Shown piece by piece: positions 1 to 8,392 of a stretch of DNA of 64,000 nucleotides. This DNA comes from Trichomonas tenax (Eukaryota; Parabasalia; Trichomonadida; Trichomonadidae): positions 46,108-110,107 of the forward strand of contig JALKBU010000048.1 in the NCBI GenBank assembly GCA_023091735.1. The letters are read 5' to 3'. Both the position numbers and the translations under genes were made by a program. The notes beneath the pieces are model-generated. The model did no database searches. It had not been told where the DNA came from and worked only from the letters and a program-made list of their open reading frames with translations. Position 1 is the stretch's first letter; every line of letters begins with the position of its first letter.

Positions 1-1
1 C

Positions 2-400
2 ATTAAAACGAGAATCAGCTCTTATACAATGATGCAAAAAGTTATTCCAACAATTGTCTTCTTTTGCAATGAAGGATTAGAAAGAGTTCGTCTTATATCA
101 TACAAAATAATGAAAGCTATATTAGACGCATCAAATAGAGATTACAAGAGAGTATTGTTTGATGAATTCCATCTTCAAGATGCTATCGATGCTTTAGAGT
201 CGGAAAATGATAAATTAGTTAAATTAATTCTCGAGTTTGTATTTGAATATTGCAAGATTATGGTTACAAATGGATATCTTGATAATGTCAGAGAAACTCT
301 TGATACAACAGAAGTTCACGAATTATTTGACACGAAATCGGAGAACGAAAAATCTGAATTAATTCAAAGTATCATCGCATTATGCTTCCCACAAGAATAA
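2..400 (+). CDS. C-terminal part of a helical-repeat (ARM-like) protein, 5' end outside window
   Basis: The frame is open from the first bases of the window to a TAA at 398-400, so this is the last ~132 residues of a longer gene. The first ATG inside (position 29) is unlikely to be the real start because the frame continues upstream without a stop. The protein is made of amphipathic helices with regularly spaced Leu, Ile and Val, typical of armadillo/HEAT solenoids, and ends in a short acidic stretch. No catalytic motif is visible. Importin-alpha or a general ARM-repeat protein are possible, but the piece is too short to choose. Confidence 0.6.
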   Translation: MKTRISSYTMMQKVIPTIVFFCNEGLERVRLISYKIMKAILDASNRDYKRVLFDEFHLQDAIDALESENDKLVKLILEFVFEYCKIMVTNGYLDNVRETLDTTEVHELFDTKSENEKSELIQSIIALCFPQE

Positions 401-2793
401 CGCATTTATTCGTGAAAATATATCATAGCTCGTTTATCTGTCTAATAGCATGATGAACAAATAGCTCGCGTTCATAAATTACTGTGATTTTTATAATCCA
501 TTATTTGATATCATTAAAAATAATCAATTTCTGGCACAATTTCTCCAGATGCCTGCTGTTCTGGAGTGTTTGTAGGAATTGATCATTTTTGATAGTATTT
601 ATCTTTTGGATAAGATAATTGATTTTTTAAATTTTGTGTTCACATTCCTTCATAGTGGTAAAATCATTTGCATTGTGATTCAAAAGCATTAGCACCAAGA
701 ATGAGGCGCATACACAAATATATCATTCATTGTGTGCTGATTATTTCTTATATAAGGTGTCCGGAGATGCGTGAGCATCTCGGTCTAGGAAATAGATAAA
801 GATATGCTACTAGCACCATTATAAAGGGTAGACATTTGTATTATATCCAAATGAATATTGAGTTATAAACACGTTCCCTACTATTTTTTTCCCCTCATTT
901 TTAAAAATGAATTCACCCCATATTTTTGAACCTTAAAAAGACGTTTATTTTCATTTTTCATGGACATCATGTTGAGCTAACACTTTCTGCAAGAAAAAGA
1001 GTTGGCCAGCAATTCAAACAATGATAAACTTATTCAATACCTCTTGCTGATTGCATCAAGCTACAAGACATCCTATGAAAGGCGTCCCTTCACAAGTTTC
1101 CTTAATCAAGGTTTCGTCGGAGTAAAATCTGACAAATATGCTCTGAATGAATAAGTACTCAGCTGATCTCAAACTTAGCATACTGGCAATCATTTTCTTG
1201 AGTTAAGCTAGTTGTTAAGCTGATTTATTTATGTTTGGTTCTATAACATGGGTCCTAAACGTATGATAAACCGTCAAAACTGATAAATTATCCCTGGGGC
1301 ACTTTGTGTTAACCCCTGCAATAGAAAAATCGGGTCAAACTTTCTCATATGTTTCAATATACTGAAAACAAAAATTTTCACGCTCATAATGATATGACTG
1401 TGATCTATGATGAGTTTTGTTTCTGTTATATGTATGAGTCTGATCTGATGAACACCGCAAAATCCAAAATGGCTTTATTATGATGACGGGATGAAATCCA
1501 CAAAAATCATCTATTCATCAAAGATGTTGATTCATAGTCATGCATACGTAATTAACTTGCTGTTAATCCATGCGATTTTAATTTGTATGTAGTCCTTATT
1601 TGAATTCCTAAATTAGGCTATAAGTTAGATAAAAACATAATGCAAAGATTCCTAATTACGCAGGGTTTAAAAAATGAGAAATTTCATTTTTGCTGAAAAA
1701 AATTAATCAGGGATTCTTAATCTCAAAGCAACGACAAACTTCCATACGCTTCAGCATGAATTAAATTAATGTTGGCGAATCTATACATTTGCATCAAAGA
1801 ATAGCTCCAAAGCATCAAATATCGGTGTGCAAATTGACATATTTGCAAAATTTTGATTAAAAATGCAATAAAAATTATTTTCATCTTCATAGGTTATACT
1901 TTCATGATTAGAATGTCAAACAGTGTAAATATATGTTTTAACCATATCACGGTGCAATCAGAGTTTTTAAATGTTTATCCTAGACCGAAATGCTCACACT
2001 TATCGGGACACCATAAATCTTCGGACATCAATTTGCTATTATATCTTGTATAATCATCATGTAATACGTACATCACACATATTCCATTAAACCAAACTAG
2101 CATATAAACATATTGTCCCTTATATATAGCTTCTGAAATGCATTACATATCTTTAATGAGCATAAATAAAATTTAACAATACTATTTATTGACTCGATAT
2201 CATAACAAAGAATGTTCACGATAATAATACTAAGACATACAAAACAATTTCATGCAATTAAGCACATTTTTACACTTGCTTTGAAATTTGTATTAAAATA
2301 TCAGCAACAAAATGACAGGAAATTAATATATTCTTATTCGAAAAGCTTAAACATATTTTTTCACATCTGAAATCCGTCTAAATAGGTTTCAAATCAATAT
2401 GCTATTCAGAATCATGTATCAATTTATAATGAGTTGTGTGATATTGATTAACTAATATACTATTCATATAATATAGATCATGCAAATTTAGATATTACTA
2501 ATTATAAAGCTTTAAATCAATTTTTGTCACATATATCAAATCTAATAACAAGGATCAAAGTATGAAAATCGAAACAGCCAAGTTTATTATTAATCTTATG
2601 GTACCTTCTATCAGACAAGACAGTGTTCTTGTCCTAAAATAATTTTATTGAACACACAAAATAATATATGATGAGATTAATATTATAAAGAAATGAACAA
2701 GTGAATAAAATTTGATTACACTGGAATGAATAGACAATAAAGATTCTTTAACAATAAATATTTAAAATATTCAACTACCAGACAAGAAAGGAA
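401..2793. other. 2.4 kb without a convincing gene
   Basis: AT-rich sequence with only short random frames. The one structured spot is a perfect 7-bp hairpin closed by a GTGA tetraloop at 764-781 (stem GAGATGC / GCATCTC). It does not match any RNA family I know. No tRNA, TIR pair or promoter array was seen. Confidence 0.5.
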
Positions 2794-2982
2794 ATGAGTC
2801 AAAAAGTTCCTTCGAATTTAAAGCCTCCTAATAGAAAACATGTTCTACAGCAGCTGACTGACGTAATACACATATTAGATTCTTCCATTACAATTCTAAT
2901 AAAACAGAAATATTCAGACGAACTAATTTCTTATTTTTTCTGTATGTTCGCGGGACATTGTTTTCCTACACCAACATCATAA
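2794..2982 (+). CDS. small hypothetical protein, possibly a truncated gene start
   Basis: A 62-codon frame opens with ATG, begins with a polar, Lys- and Pro-containing stretch and continues into an amphipathic helix. It ends soon after a hydrophobic Cys-containing segment. The N-terminal half looks protein-like, and the end looks as if the original frame was cut or shifted. No family was recognised. It lies ~420 bp before the TBC gene on the same strand and has no motif A or B directly upstream. It may be chance. Confidence 0.25.
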   Translation: MSQKVPSNLKPPNRKHVLQQLTDVIHILDSSITILIKQKYSDELISYFFCMFAGHCFPTPTS

Positions 2983-3307
2983 AGATTTGCTCAACAAAAC
3001 GTATCGCTTAGATAATATATTTCTTTATAGTTTTGATTGTTTATATTGGATCCTAAATTTCTGATCTTATTCGGTGGAAATAGACTTCAGTTTTATTGAT
3101 TTGTTGCCTTGCAAATTAACTTGAAAATATGGATTATCCTTATCTGCATTCCAATTACATTTTGATGAGTCAAACAATGATAAACAAGAGGGATCTGGAA
3201 CACCGGATAATTTAAATACACCTTCATTGCTTAGAAAGTTCAAATATTAAAGGTGAAAGAATAGGCGAAATCAATTTATCAATAATTATGACACTTTTAT
3301 GGTTTTA

Positions 3308-3363
3308 CTTGACAAAAATCATTATACACGACAAATACTTACATGACAGAAATGACACGTAAA
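3308..3363 (+). promoter_or_regulatory. motif A array upstream of the TBC gene
   Basis: Four copies or half copies of the TTTGAC/GTAAA-type element occur in 56 bp: TTGACAAAA at 3309, ACACGACAAA at 3326, TTACATGACA at 3339 and TGACACGTAAA at 3353. The array ends ~45 bp before the ATG at 3407. The same element clusters before other genes here, which suggests a transcription-factor site. Function is inferred only from recurrence and position. Confidence 0.45.
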
Positions 3364-3406
3364 TATCTTTTTTCTGAGTGTAAACGGACAAAAATTTTAT
3401 AAATCA

Positions 3407-4822
3407 ATGTTTAATGAATATAGTCCAATGGGAATGATGCAGCCTACACTACTGTACTTGGGCGGTCCCAATGAACCTCCCTCTGATATTACAGCCAAAA
3501 AATTAATACAACTTCTCAAAAAATTCAATTATTTTCCCGATCAACACAGAAAAACTGTTTGGAGTTATGTGTTAAGGCTTCCAAACAATGTAAATGAAGC
3601 AAAAGCATTCAGAAATAAGCCAACGCTTCCAAATGTTAAAACTCTTTGCGATTCTCAACATGTAACAAATGCAACCTTTCGTCTCACAAACGCTTTAGTA
3701 CATTGGCACGCGCCATTGATAAATTGTGAGTGGCTTCCACAAATGGCTCAAAAATTAACAAATGAATTTCCAAATTGTTTCACATTCTGTTTTGAAGTCG
3801 TCATTGTATTGCTTACAAACGCCTTTGGCGAGTGGATGACCCAGATTCCTGGTCCTCCACCAGAAGTTTTATCTCGAATTGATACCATCTTTGCATGTGA
3901 ATTTCCTGCTCTGAGAGATTCCCTCGGATCGGGGCTTGTCTGCTGGCCAGCTTATAGGTCAATTTTCTCGACAGTTCTCTATGATCGCCCTTGGATTCAG
4001 TTGATGGATTATTTGCTTTTGTCGGAACCTCAATTGCTCGAATTTCTCGTTGTTGCGTGGCTTGGAATGAACGAAACACAGCTTAGAGAGGACCATGACG
4101 CATTCAACTCTGCTCTTCGTCCATGCCCAGTTCCAATTTTAGTCCAGAATGCGATAAAAGTTTACAACAATGCTCAACAAGGATTTCATGTTTATAGAAC
4201 TTTCAAATTCCTCTCGGAAGGGTTTTATCCAATCATTGAAGGCTCTTCAGATGCTGTTGTGTTGTGCACACTGCAATCAGATCAGGAACGTCTTCTTGCT
4301 CTTCAACAGCAACTCGCAGTTGAACGAAAGCAAGCAGATGAAGCAGAACTTGCAAAACAAAGGAAAGAACAGACATTCAGATCAATTGAGTTGATGCACG
4401 AAAAGAAGAAACAAGAAGAGAAACTTGCGACATCGCGTGCTTCTGCGGAGCTCGAAAAGAGAATGCAGCAGATCCGTCTTGAGAGTGTCCGGTTGAAGCA
4501 GTCAGAAGAACTCCAATTTATCGAGCAATGGGAGAACGAATGGCAGAAGAGAATGGATTTCGGTCATGCTTCTATTTCATCAAAGCTGAACTCTTCTATG
4601 GGATTAAACAACGATGAAGAAGACGACAACAAGATGACGACAATGTCTACTATGCGCGAAGGTGATCTATTGCTTAGAGAAGCAAGAAGAGTTTCGATTA
4701 GTCGCGGCAAACACGCAAGAAGTGAAATTGATAGTCAAGTACATCAAAGAGCTGTTCACAACGAAGTTAACAAGCTCGCAACGAACCCGGAGATGCTGAT
4801 GAAAGCAAATTTGCAGAAATGA
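3407..4822 (+). CDS. TBC1D31-like protein (TBC domain plus coiled coil, no WD40 part)
   Basis: The 471-residue protein resembles the middle and C-terminal part of TBC1D31 (WDR67), a centriolar-satellite protein. Residues ~20-270 follow the TBC1D31 pattern: a 'YFPDQHRKTVWSYVLRLP' segment, an 'ALVHWHAPL' helix, 'CFEVV' and 'CWPAYRSIFSTVL', then a paired-helix tail. Residues ~290-390 are a charged coiled coil rich in Glu, Lys, Arg and Gln. The C-terminus is Ser- and Asp-rich. Animal members carry an N-terminal WD40 propeller, which is absent here. Typical RabGAP Arg- and Gln-finger motifs (IxxDxxR, YxQ) are not seen, so GAP activity is doubtful. The start is the first ATG after a motif A array. 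A TBC-domain assignment is fairly safe; orthology to TBC1D31 is inferred from remembered resemblance. Confidence 0.7.
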   Translation: MFNEYSPMGMMQPTLLYLGGPNEPPSDITAKKLIQLLKKFNYFPDQHRKTVWSYVLRLPNNVNEAKAFRNKPTLPNVKTLCDSQHVTNATFRLTNALVHWHAPLINCEWLPQMAQKLTNEFPNCFTFCFEVVIVLLTNAFGEWMTQIPGPPPEVLSRIDTIFACEFPALRDSLGSGLVCWPAYRSIFSTVLYDRPWIQLMDYLLLSEPQLLEFLVVAWLGMNETQLREDHDAFNSALRPCPVPILVQNAIKVYNNAQQGFHVYRTFKFLSEGFYPIIEGSSDAVVLCTLQSDQERLLALQQQLAVERKQADEAELAKQRKEQTFRSIELMHEKKKQEEKLATSRASAELEKRMQQIRLESVRLKQSEELQFIEQWENEWQKRMDFGHASISSKLNSSMGLNNDEEDDNKMTTMSTMREGDLLLREARRVSISRGKHARSEIDSQVHQRAVHNEVNKLATNPEMLMKANLQK

Positions 4823-5733
4823 ATTTTGTTTTATAATAAATATGTTTTGTTTGATTCATTTTTTTACATGACAAAATTAATTTACAAAACACATTTTTAT
4901 TATGAACTTTGCTCTTTTTGATTTGAGAAGATTAAGAACTCGATCTGATTTGGCAACAGATATTAGAAATGATTTTATTATTGTTCTTAAAATAAAAGTA
5001 ATTATAAACTAGTATATCGTCCTGTTTGATTTTAAATTGTAAAATCACACTTTAAAGTCTTCAAGTTAATATAAGTTCCACTATATTCAATGGGATTATC
5101 TGCTAGCTACCATAGTTTTCAGCTTGAGCTTGGCTTTGTTTGAGCAAGATATTTTTAGAAAATATAAAATATGACATGTAAATACATTTTTTGTCGTGTA
5201 GTATCACAAAAAATCCTTTAAAATTTAGTTCTTCGATTTAATGATAAGAATGATATAAGAAATGTGTGTATAGTATATAGAAAAAGCCACAAAGGCCAAC
5301 TCCTCGTTTTATGGTTGGCGGAGATCAAGATGAGGTCTCCACCGACAACACCATGCTCTGACCTTCCGGCTGTAGTCTTTTGTTAAAGGAGATGCTAAGA
5401 TGTACTGATGAGCATAAGAAATGTCTGAAATTCGTCGAAATGTTATGATATGAAATTACAAAAAACGAAGTAAATACGAAATAATTATAATAATTAGATA
5501 GAAAACGAAAAGGTAGGTTCATGTTACGTTTAAGTTAAGAAGTAAAATTCACTACATCAAGAAATAAAGTCGATTTAAGTGGAAAAATTTAAAATCACTT
5601 TTTCTCGAAAATTTCTCGATTAATGCATGTTATTTTCTTTACCATTGTTATCCATATCCAATTATGAGTAATTTCGCAAGTTTAGTCGGATAATTCAGTT
5701 ATATATAGACAATGACCGTGATAGTTTTTATAA
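4823..5733. other. intergenic region with orphan motif A copies and a GC-richer coding-like scrap
   Basis: Motif A-like elements occur at 4864-4873 (TTACATGACA) and 5170-5181 (TGACATGTAAAT), the latter followed by TGTCGTGTAG at 5195. About 80 bp further on, 5284-5349 is noticeably GC-richer than its surroundings and encodes a short plus-strand peptide (KPQRPTPRF-MVGGDQDEV-STDNTML, then TGA) bounded by an upstream TAG. The 5319-5339 segment can form a GGAGA/TCTCC hairpin. It could be the end of a lost gene or a small RNA. No assignment is possible. Confidence 0.35.
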
Positions 5734-5740
5734 AAGTGAC
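5731..5740 (+). promoter_or_regulatory. motif B (TAAAAGTGAC) just before the start codon
   Basis: TAAAAGTGAC ends 3 bp before the ATG at 5744. Equivalent AAAAGTGTCAT elements sit 2-8 bp before the ATG of the genes starting at 23853 and 33278 on the minus strand. The constant position suggests an initiator-like or TSS-proximal element. Confidence 0.45.
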
Positions 5741-5743
5741 CGA

Positions 5744-6724
5744 ATGAGTTCTCCTCCAACTTTTATTGAATCTTTATGCAAAACAGGTGTTCAAATGGAA
5801 ATTTTGATGCCGAAAAAGACTTTCACAAGGGATGATGAACCACCGTTAAATGTAAAATTGAACATTTCTCGATCTTTAGCGCCACGAAATATTATTGGTT
5901 ACATAGATGATCAACCTTTTGACTTATTTTCAAGCTCCCAGTCCTATGCACTCACAAATTTGGAAGTTTACTCGAGATCTATCAACAGAGCAGAAAAATT
6001 GATTAATTTATACAAACAACAAATGAAAACTCTTCCATCTATTGCTGCTGCCAATAAAATAGCATACAGCAATGCAAATCTTAGAGATAGAAGAAGGCAA
6101 TCATATTATCTCGATTTATTAGCGATTGTTACTTCACCAAAGAACGTTTCAATGCAATATTTCAATGGAATTCAGAGCCTTAGGAAGCTTTGGAAGAACA
6201 AGATCTACAAACAACAATCAATCGCAAATTCAAATTCGAAATTCAATCTGAAATGCTGTGCACACCCCGCATGCTTGCACACTGCATTGCACAAATCAGA
6301 TTTCTGCTATTGGCACATTCTTGAAGATCCAAATCAAGTCATGTTCGAAAAATGTCCAAAATGCGGACTTCCAAACAATATCGGAGCTTTCTGCAAGAAC
6401 TGCAACAAATCCAAGGTCTTAAACATTATATATCCGATCTTGAGCCAACGCGATTTAGTTCCTGAACAAATCAAAATTCCAAAGGCACATAAAACAAAGC
6501 ACCAACCGGTCACAGTACCTCCATATTTACCTCAAGCAGCTTCACTACAGCCTCAAACTCCTGCTCCTGTTGTTCAAAGGGATCCAAATCTTCAGCCTGG
6601 CCAAATTGATATCAATCAGTTGATCAGCAAGATCCATTACAACAAACCGCTGACACAAGCAGAGAAAGAATTTATCAACAACTATTCAAAAATTGCTGTT
6701 GTATCACAAAGTCATGGCAAATGA
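5744..6724 (+). CDS. KANSL2/INO80D-type zinc-finger protein (zf-C3Hc3H)
   Basis: The 326-residue protein has a central C3Hc3H zinc-binding domain at residues ~165-195: CCAHPACLHTALHKSDFCYW followed by HILEDP. This is the signature of KANSL2 (NSL histone-acetyltransferase complex) and INO80D. A second Cys cluster follows at ~206-222 (CPKCGLPNNIGAFCKNC), resembling a zinc ribbon. Residues ~80-160 are helical and basic. The C-terminal third is Pro- and Gln-rich and ends in a predicted helix. A nuclear, chromatin-complex role is expected from the family; which complex is unknown. The start codon lies directly after a motif B element. The last 10 codons and 3' flank are duplicated 1.39 kb downstream beyond a transposon-like insert. 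Confidence 0.7.
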   Translation: MSSPPTFIESLCKTGVQMEILMPKKTFTRDDEPPLNVKLNISRSLAPRNIIGYIDDQPFDLFSSSQSYALTNLEVYSRSINRAEKLINLYKQQMKTLPSIAAANKIAYSNANLRDRRRQSYYLDLLAIVTSPKNVSMQYFNGIQSLRKLWKNKIYKQQSIANSNSKFNLKCCAHPACLHTALHKSDFCYWHILEDPNQVMFEKCPKCGLPNNIGAFCKNCNKSKVLNIIYPILSQRDLVPEQIKIPKAHKTKHQPVTVPPYLPQAASLQPQTPAPVVQRDPNLQPGQIDINQLISKIHYNKPLTQAEKEFINNYSKIAVVSQSHGK

Positions 6725-6811
6725 TATATTAATGTTTACTTTCTATAAATGTGTTTGTATTTACTTTAATTATAATATTATTCGAATTCGAGAAATTATA
6801 ATTTCATATAA

Positions 6812-6841
6812 TATAGGGTGTACAAGGGTGTGTTTAGCGCA
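6812..6841 (+). repeat. left terminal inverted repeat of a TA-flanked element
   Basis: The sequence beginning TATAGGGTGTACAAGGGTGT and continuing through GTTTAGCGCAGA is matched in reverse complement by 8054-8083. About 27 of 30 positions are identical. Confidence 0.75.
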
Positions 6842-8081
6842 GAAAGATTGGAGCAAATCGGAATCATTCTATTAACACATATATAATATACACCTATAAT
6901 AACTCTTATATAAAGAAATGTGTTAAAGAATTTTGGCGCCATGGCGGGATATAAAATCAAAATTGAGTCCGAGAGCGGTTTCGCAGGAAAAATTGGCTTC
7001 AAAATATTCATTTTTTTGATGAGACGAAGAAAGAATCTTCACTCTCTCTTCAAAAAAAAATTTAAAGTAATCTTTCTCTGCTATTATACGTATAGTAAAC
7101 CTCGTATATAATCTATGGATATACTCATAATTGTAACTGCATCTTAGGTTGCTGATAAGCAATCCCATAAATAGAGACGGCTCGAATTTTGACAATCTGA
7201 GATGGGATTTTTTTGTTTTCATTACAGTCAACCCAACGATTGATAAAAGACATAGACAATGGTTACAGTATATAATCAATACTATATTGATTATAATAAC
7301 ATTAGTAGATAGATTAATGATATGAATACGAAAATCTCGAAAGACATGTTTCCTCCGCAAACACAATTTTTTTGACAAAAATTTGATTCCCATCGAATAT
7401 TTGCTTTAACATTAATTACTGAGATATGCCAATTACTTTCTTTAGGGGCACAATTTATCCATAGTTGATGGACTATTATGCTATGCAATTGAATAGAGTC
7501 AATTTTGATGTATATGCTTAAAACAGCATTTCAATTACAATTTTGAAAAATATGACCTAATTTTTTATTTTGATCTGGTACAGATATTGTGAAGGACAAC
7601 AATGATATAATATATATAATTAAGATATATACATATTTAATATTAACATTAGATAGATTGTAGTTGATTATGAACACAATATGACATCATGATAAATGAT
7701 GAAAGTGTTTTCACTTTTTTTGAAATTTCACAAAAAAATTCAGTTTCGCTTTTATAGAGTTATTCAAGTGACACAGCCTTGATTTTTTCTTTTTCTTTAT
7801 AGATTCAGATTCATAATCTTTCGCTCTATCTATGCATATGCTTAAATTGATCTATACTTTGCTATTTGTCACTATATTCAAGCAAGAAAAAATTTTGATA
7901 CCCAAATTTTGCAAAAAAATGACGGATGTCAAAATCGTGATATTTGAGTGACTTATAATCAAAATAGAAACTTCAAACCATAGCTATAATGCTTAAACTT
8001 GATAGAGTTTATAATGATGTTATTATAGCATTTCAACCCATTCTCTATCTGTCTGTGCTAAACACACCTTTGCACACCCTA
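6814..8081. mobile_element. degenerate Tc1/mariner-like TIR element, ~1.27 kb
   Basis: Two inward-facing ~30-bp inverted repeats bound the segment and both ends abut TA, the target duplication used by Tc1/mariner transposons. The size (~1.27 kb) equals a full mariner element such as Tvmar1 of Trichomonas vaginalis. No intact transposase is present: both strands carry only broken frames. The longest, on the minus strand near 6923-7393, shows no recognisable DDE/D motif. It is either a very decayed autonomous copy or a long non-autonomous derivative. It lies directly downstream of the KANSL2-type gene. Confidence 0.6.
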
Positions 8082-8083
8082 TA
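8054..8083 (-). repeat. right terminal inverted repeat of the same element
   Basis: It reads TCTGTGCTAAACACACCTTT then GCACACCCTATA on the plus strand, the near-perfect reverse complement of 6812-6841. It ends one base before the duplicated gene tail. Confidence 0.75.
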
Positions 8084-8142
8084 ATTGCTGTTGTAGCACA
8101 AGGTAATGTCAAATGATATATTAATGTTTATTTTCTATAAAT
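8083..8142 (+). pseudogene. orphan copy of the 3' end of the KANSL2-type gene
   Basis: About 60 bp match 6690-6749 with few differences. They cover the last 10 codons (here IAVVAQGNVK then TGA at 8114-8116; IAVVSQSHGK in the intact gene) and the first 3' untranslated bases. The copy starts right at the end of the right TIR. This suggests that a tandem paralogue was interrupted by the element and its 5' part then lost. Confidence 0.7.
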
Positions 8143-8392
8143 AATTTCTTTAATATCGATAAGTTTATTAAAAACCTTGAGTAAGAATGAATCTAAGTGT
8201 TACAGGAATCTTATTTCATTTAAAAATGCTCGAAATTCACTCTCAAACTTTGAAAAATTCTTTTTTTTTTTATCAATGATGCGATGATGAAAATATATCA
8301 AAGATTTGAATATATATGATAGAATGTGTTTGCAATAGAGTAAAAAGGAGGTATTATTGAGGAATTCATAAAAAATAAACACTTTATAATAT

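Noticed and set aside
764..781. GNRA-type hairpin that might belong to SRP, U6 or another structured RNA
   Set aside because: No flanking conserved elements of those RNAs (for example ACAGAGA of U6) are present.
5405..5430. CTGATGA followed by GAAA, suggesting a hammerhead ribozyme or C/D snoRNA
   Set aside because: The bases between do not form a proper stem II, and as C and D boxes they are too close together.
6923..7393. 156-codon minus frame inside the TIR element as a transposase
   Set aside because: No DDE/D catalytic pattern or helix-turn-helix was recognised; the composition looks random.
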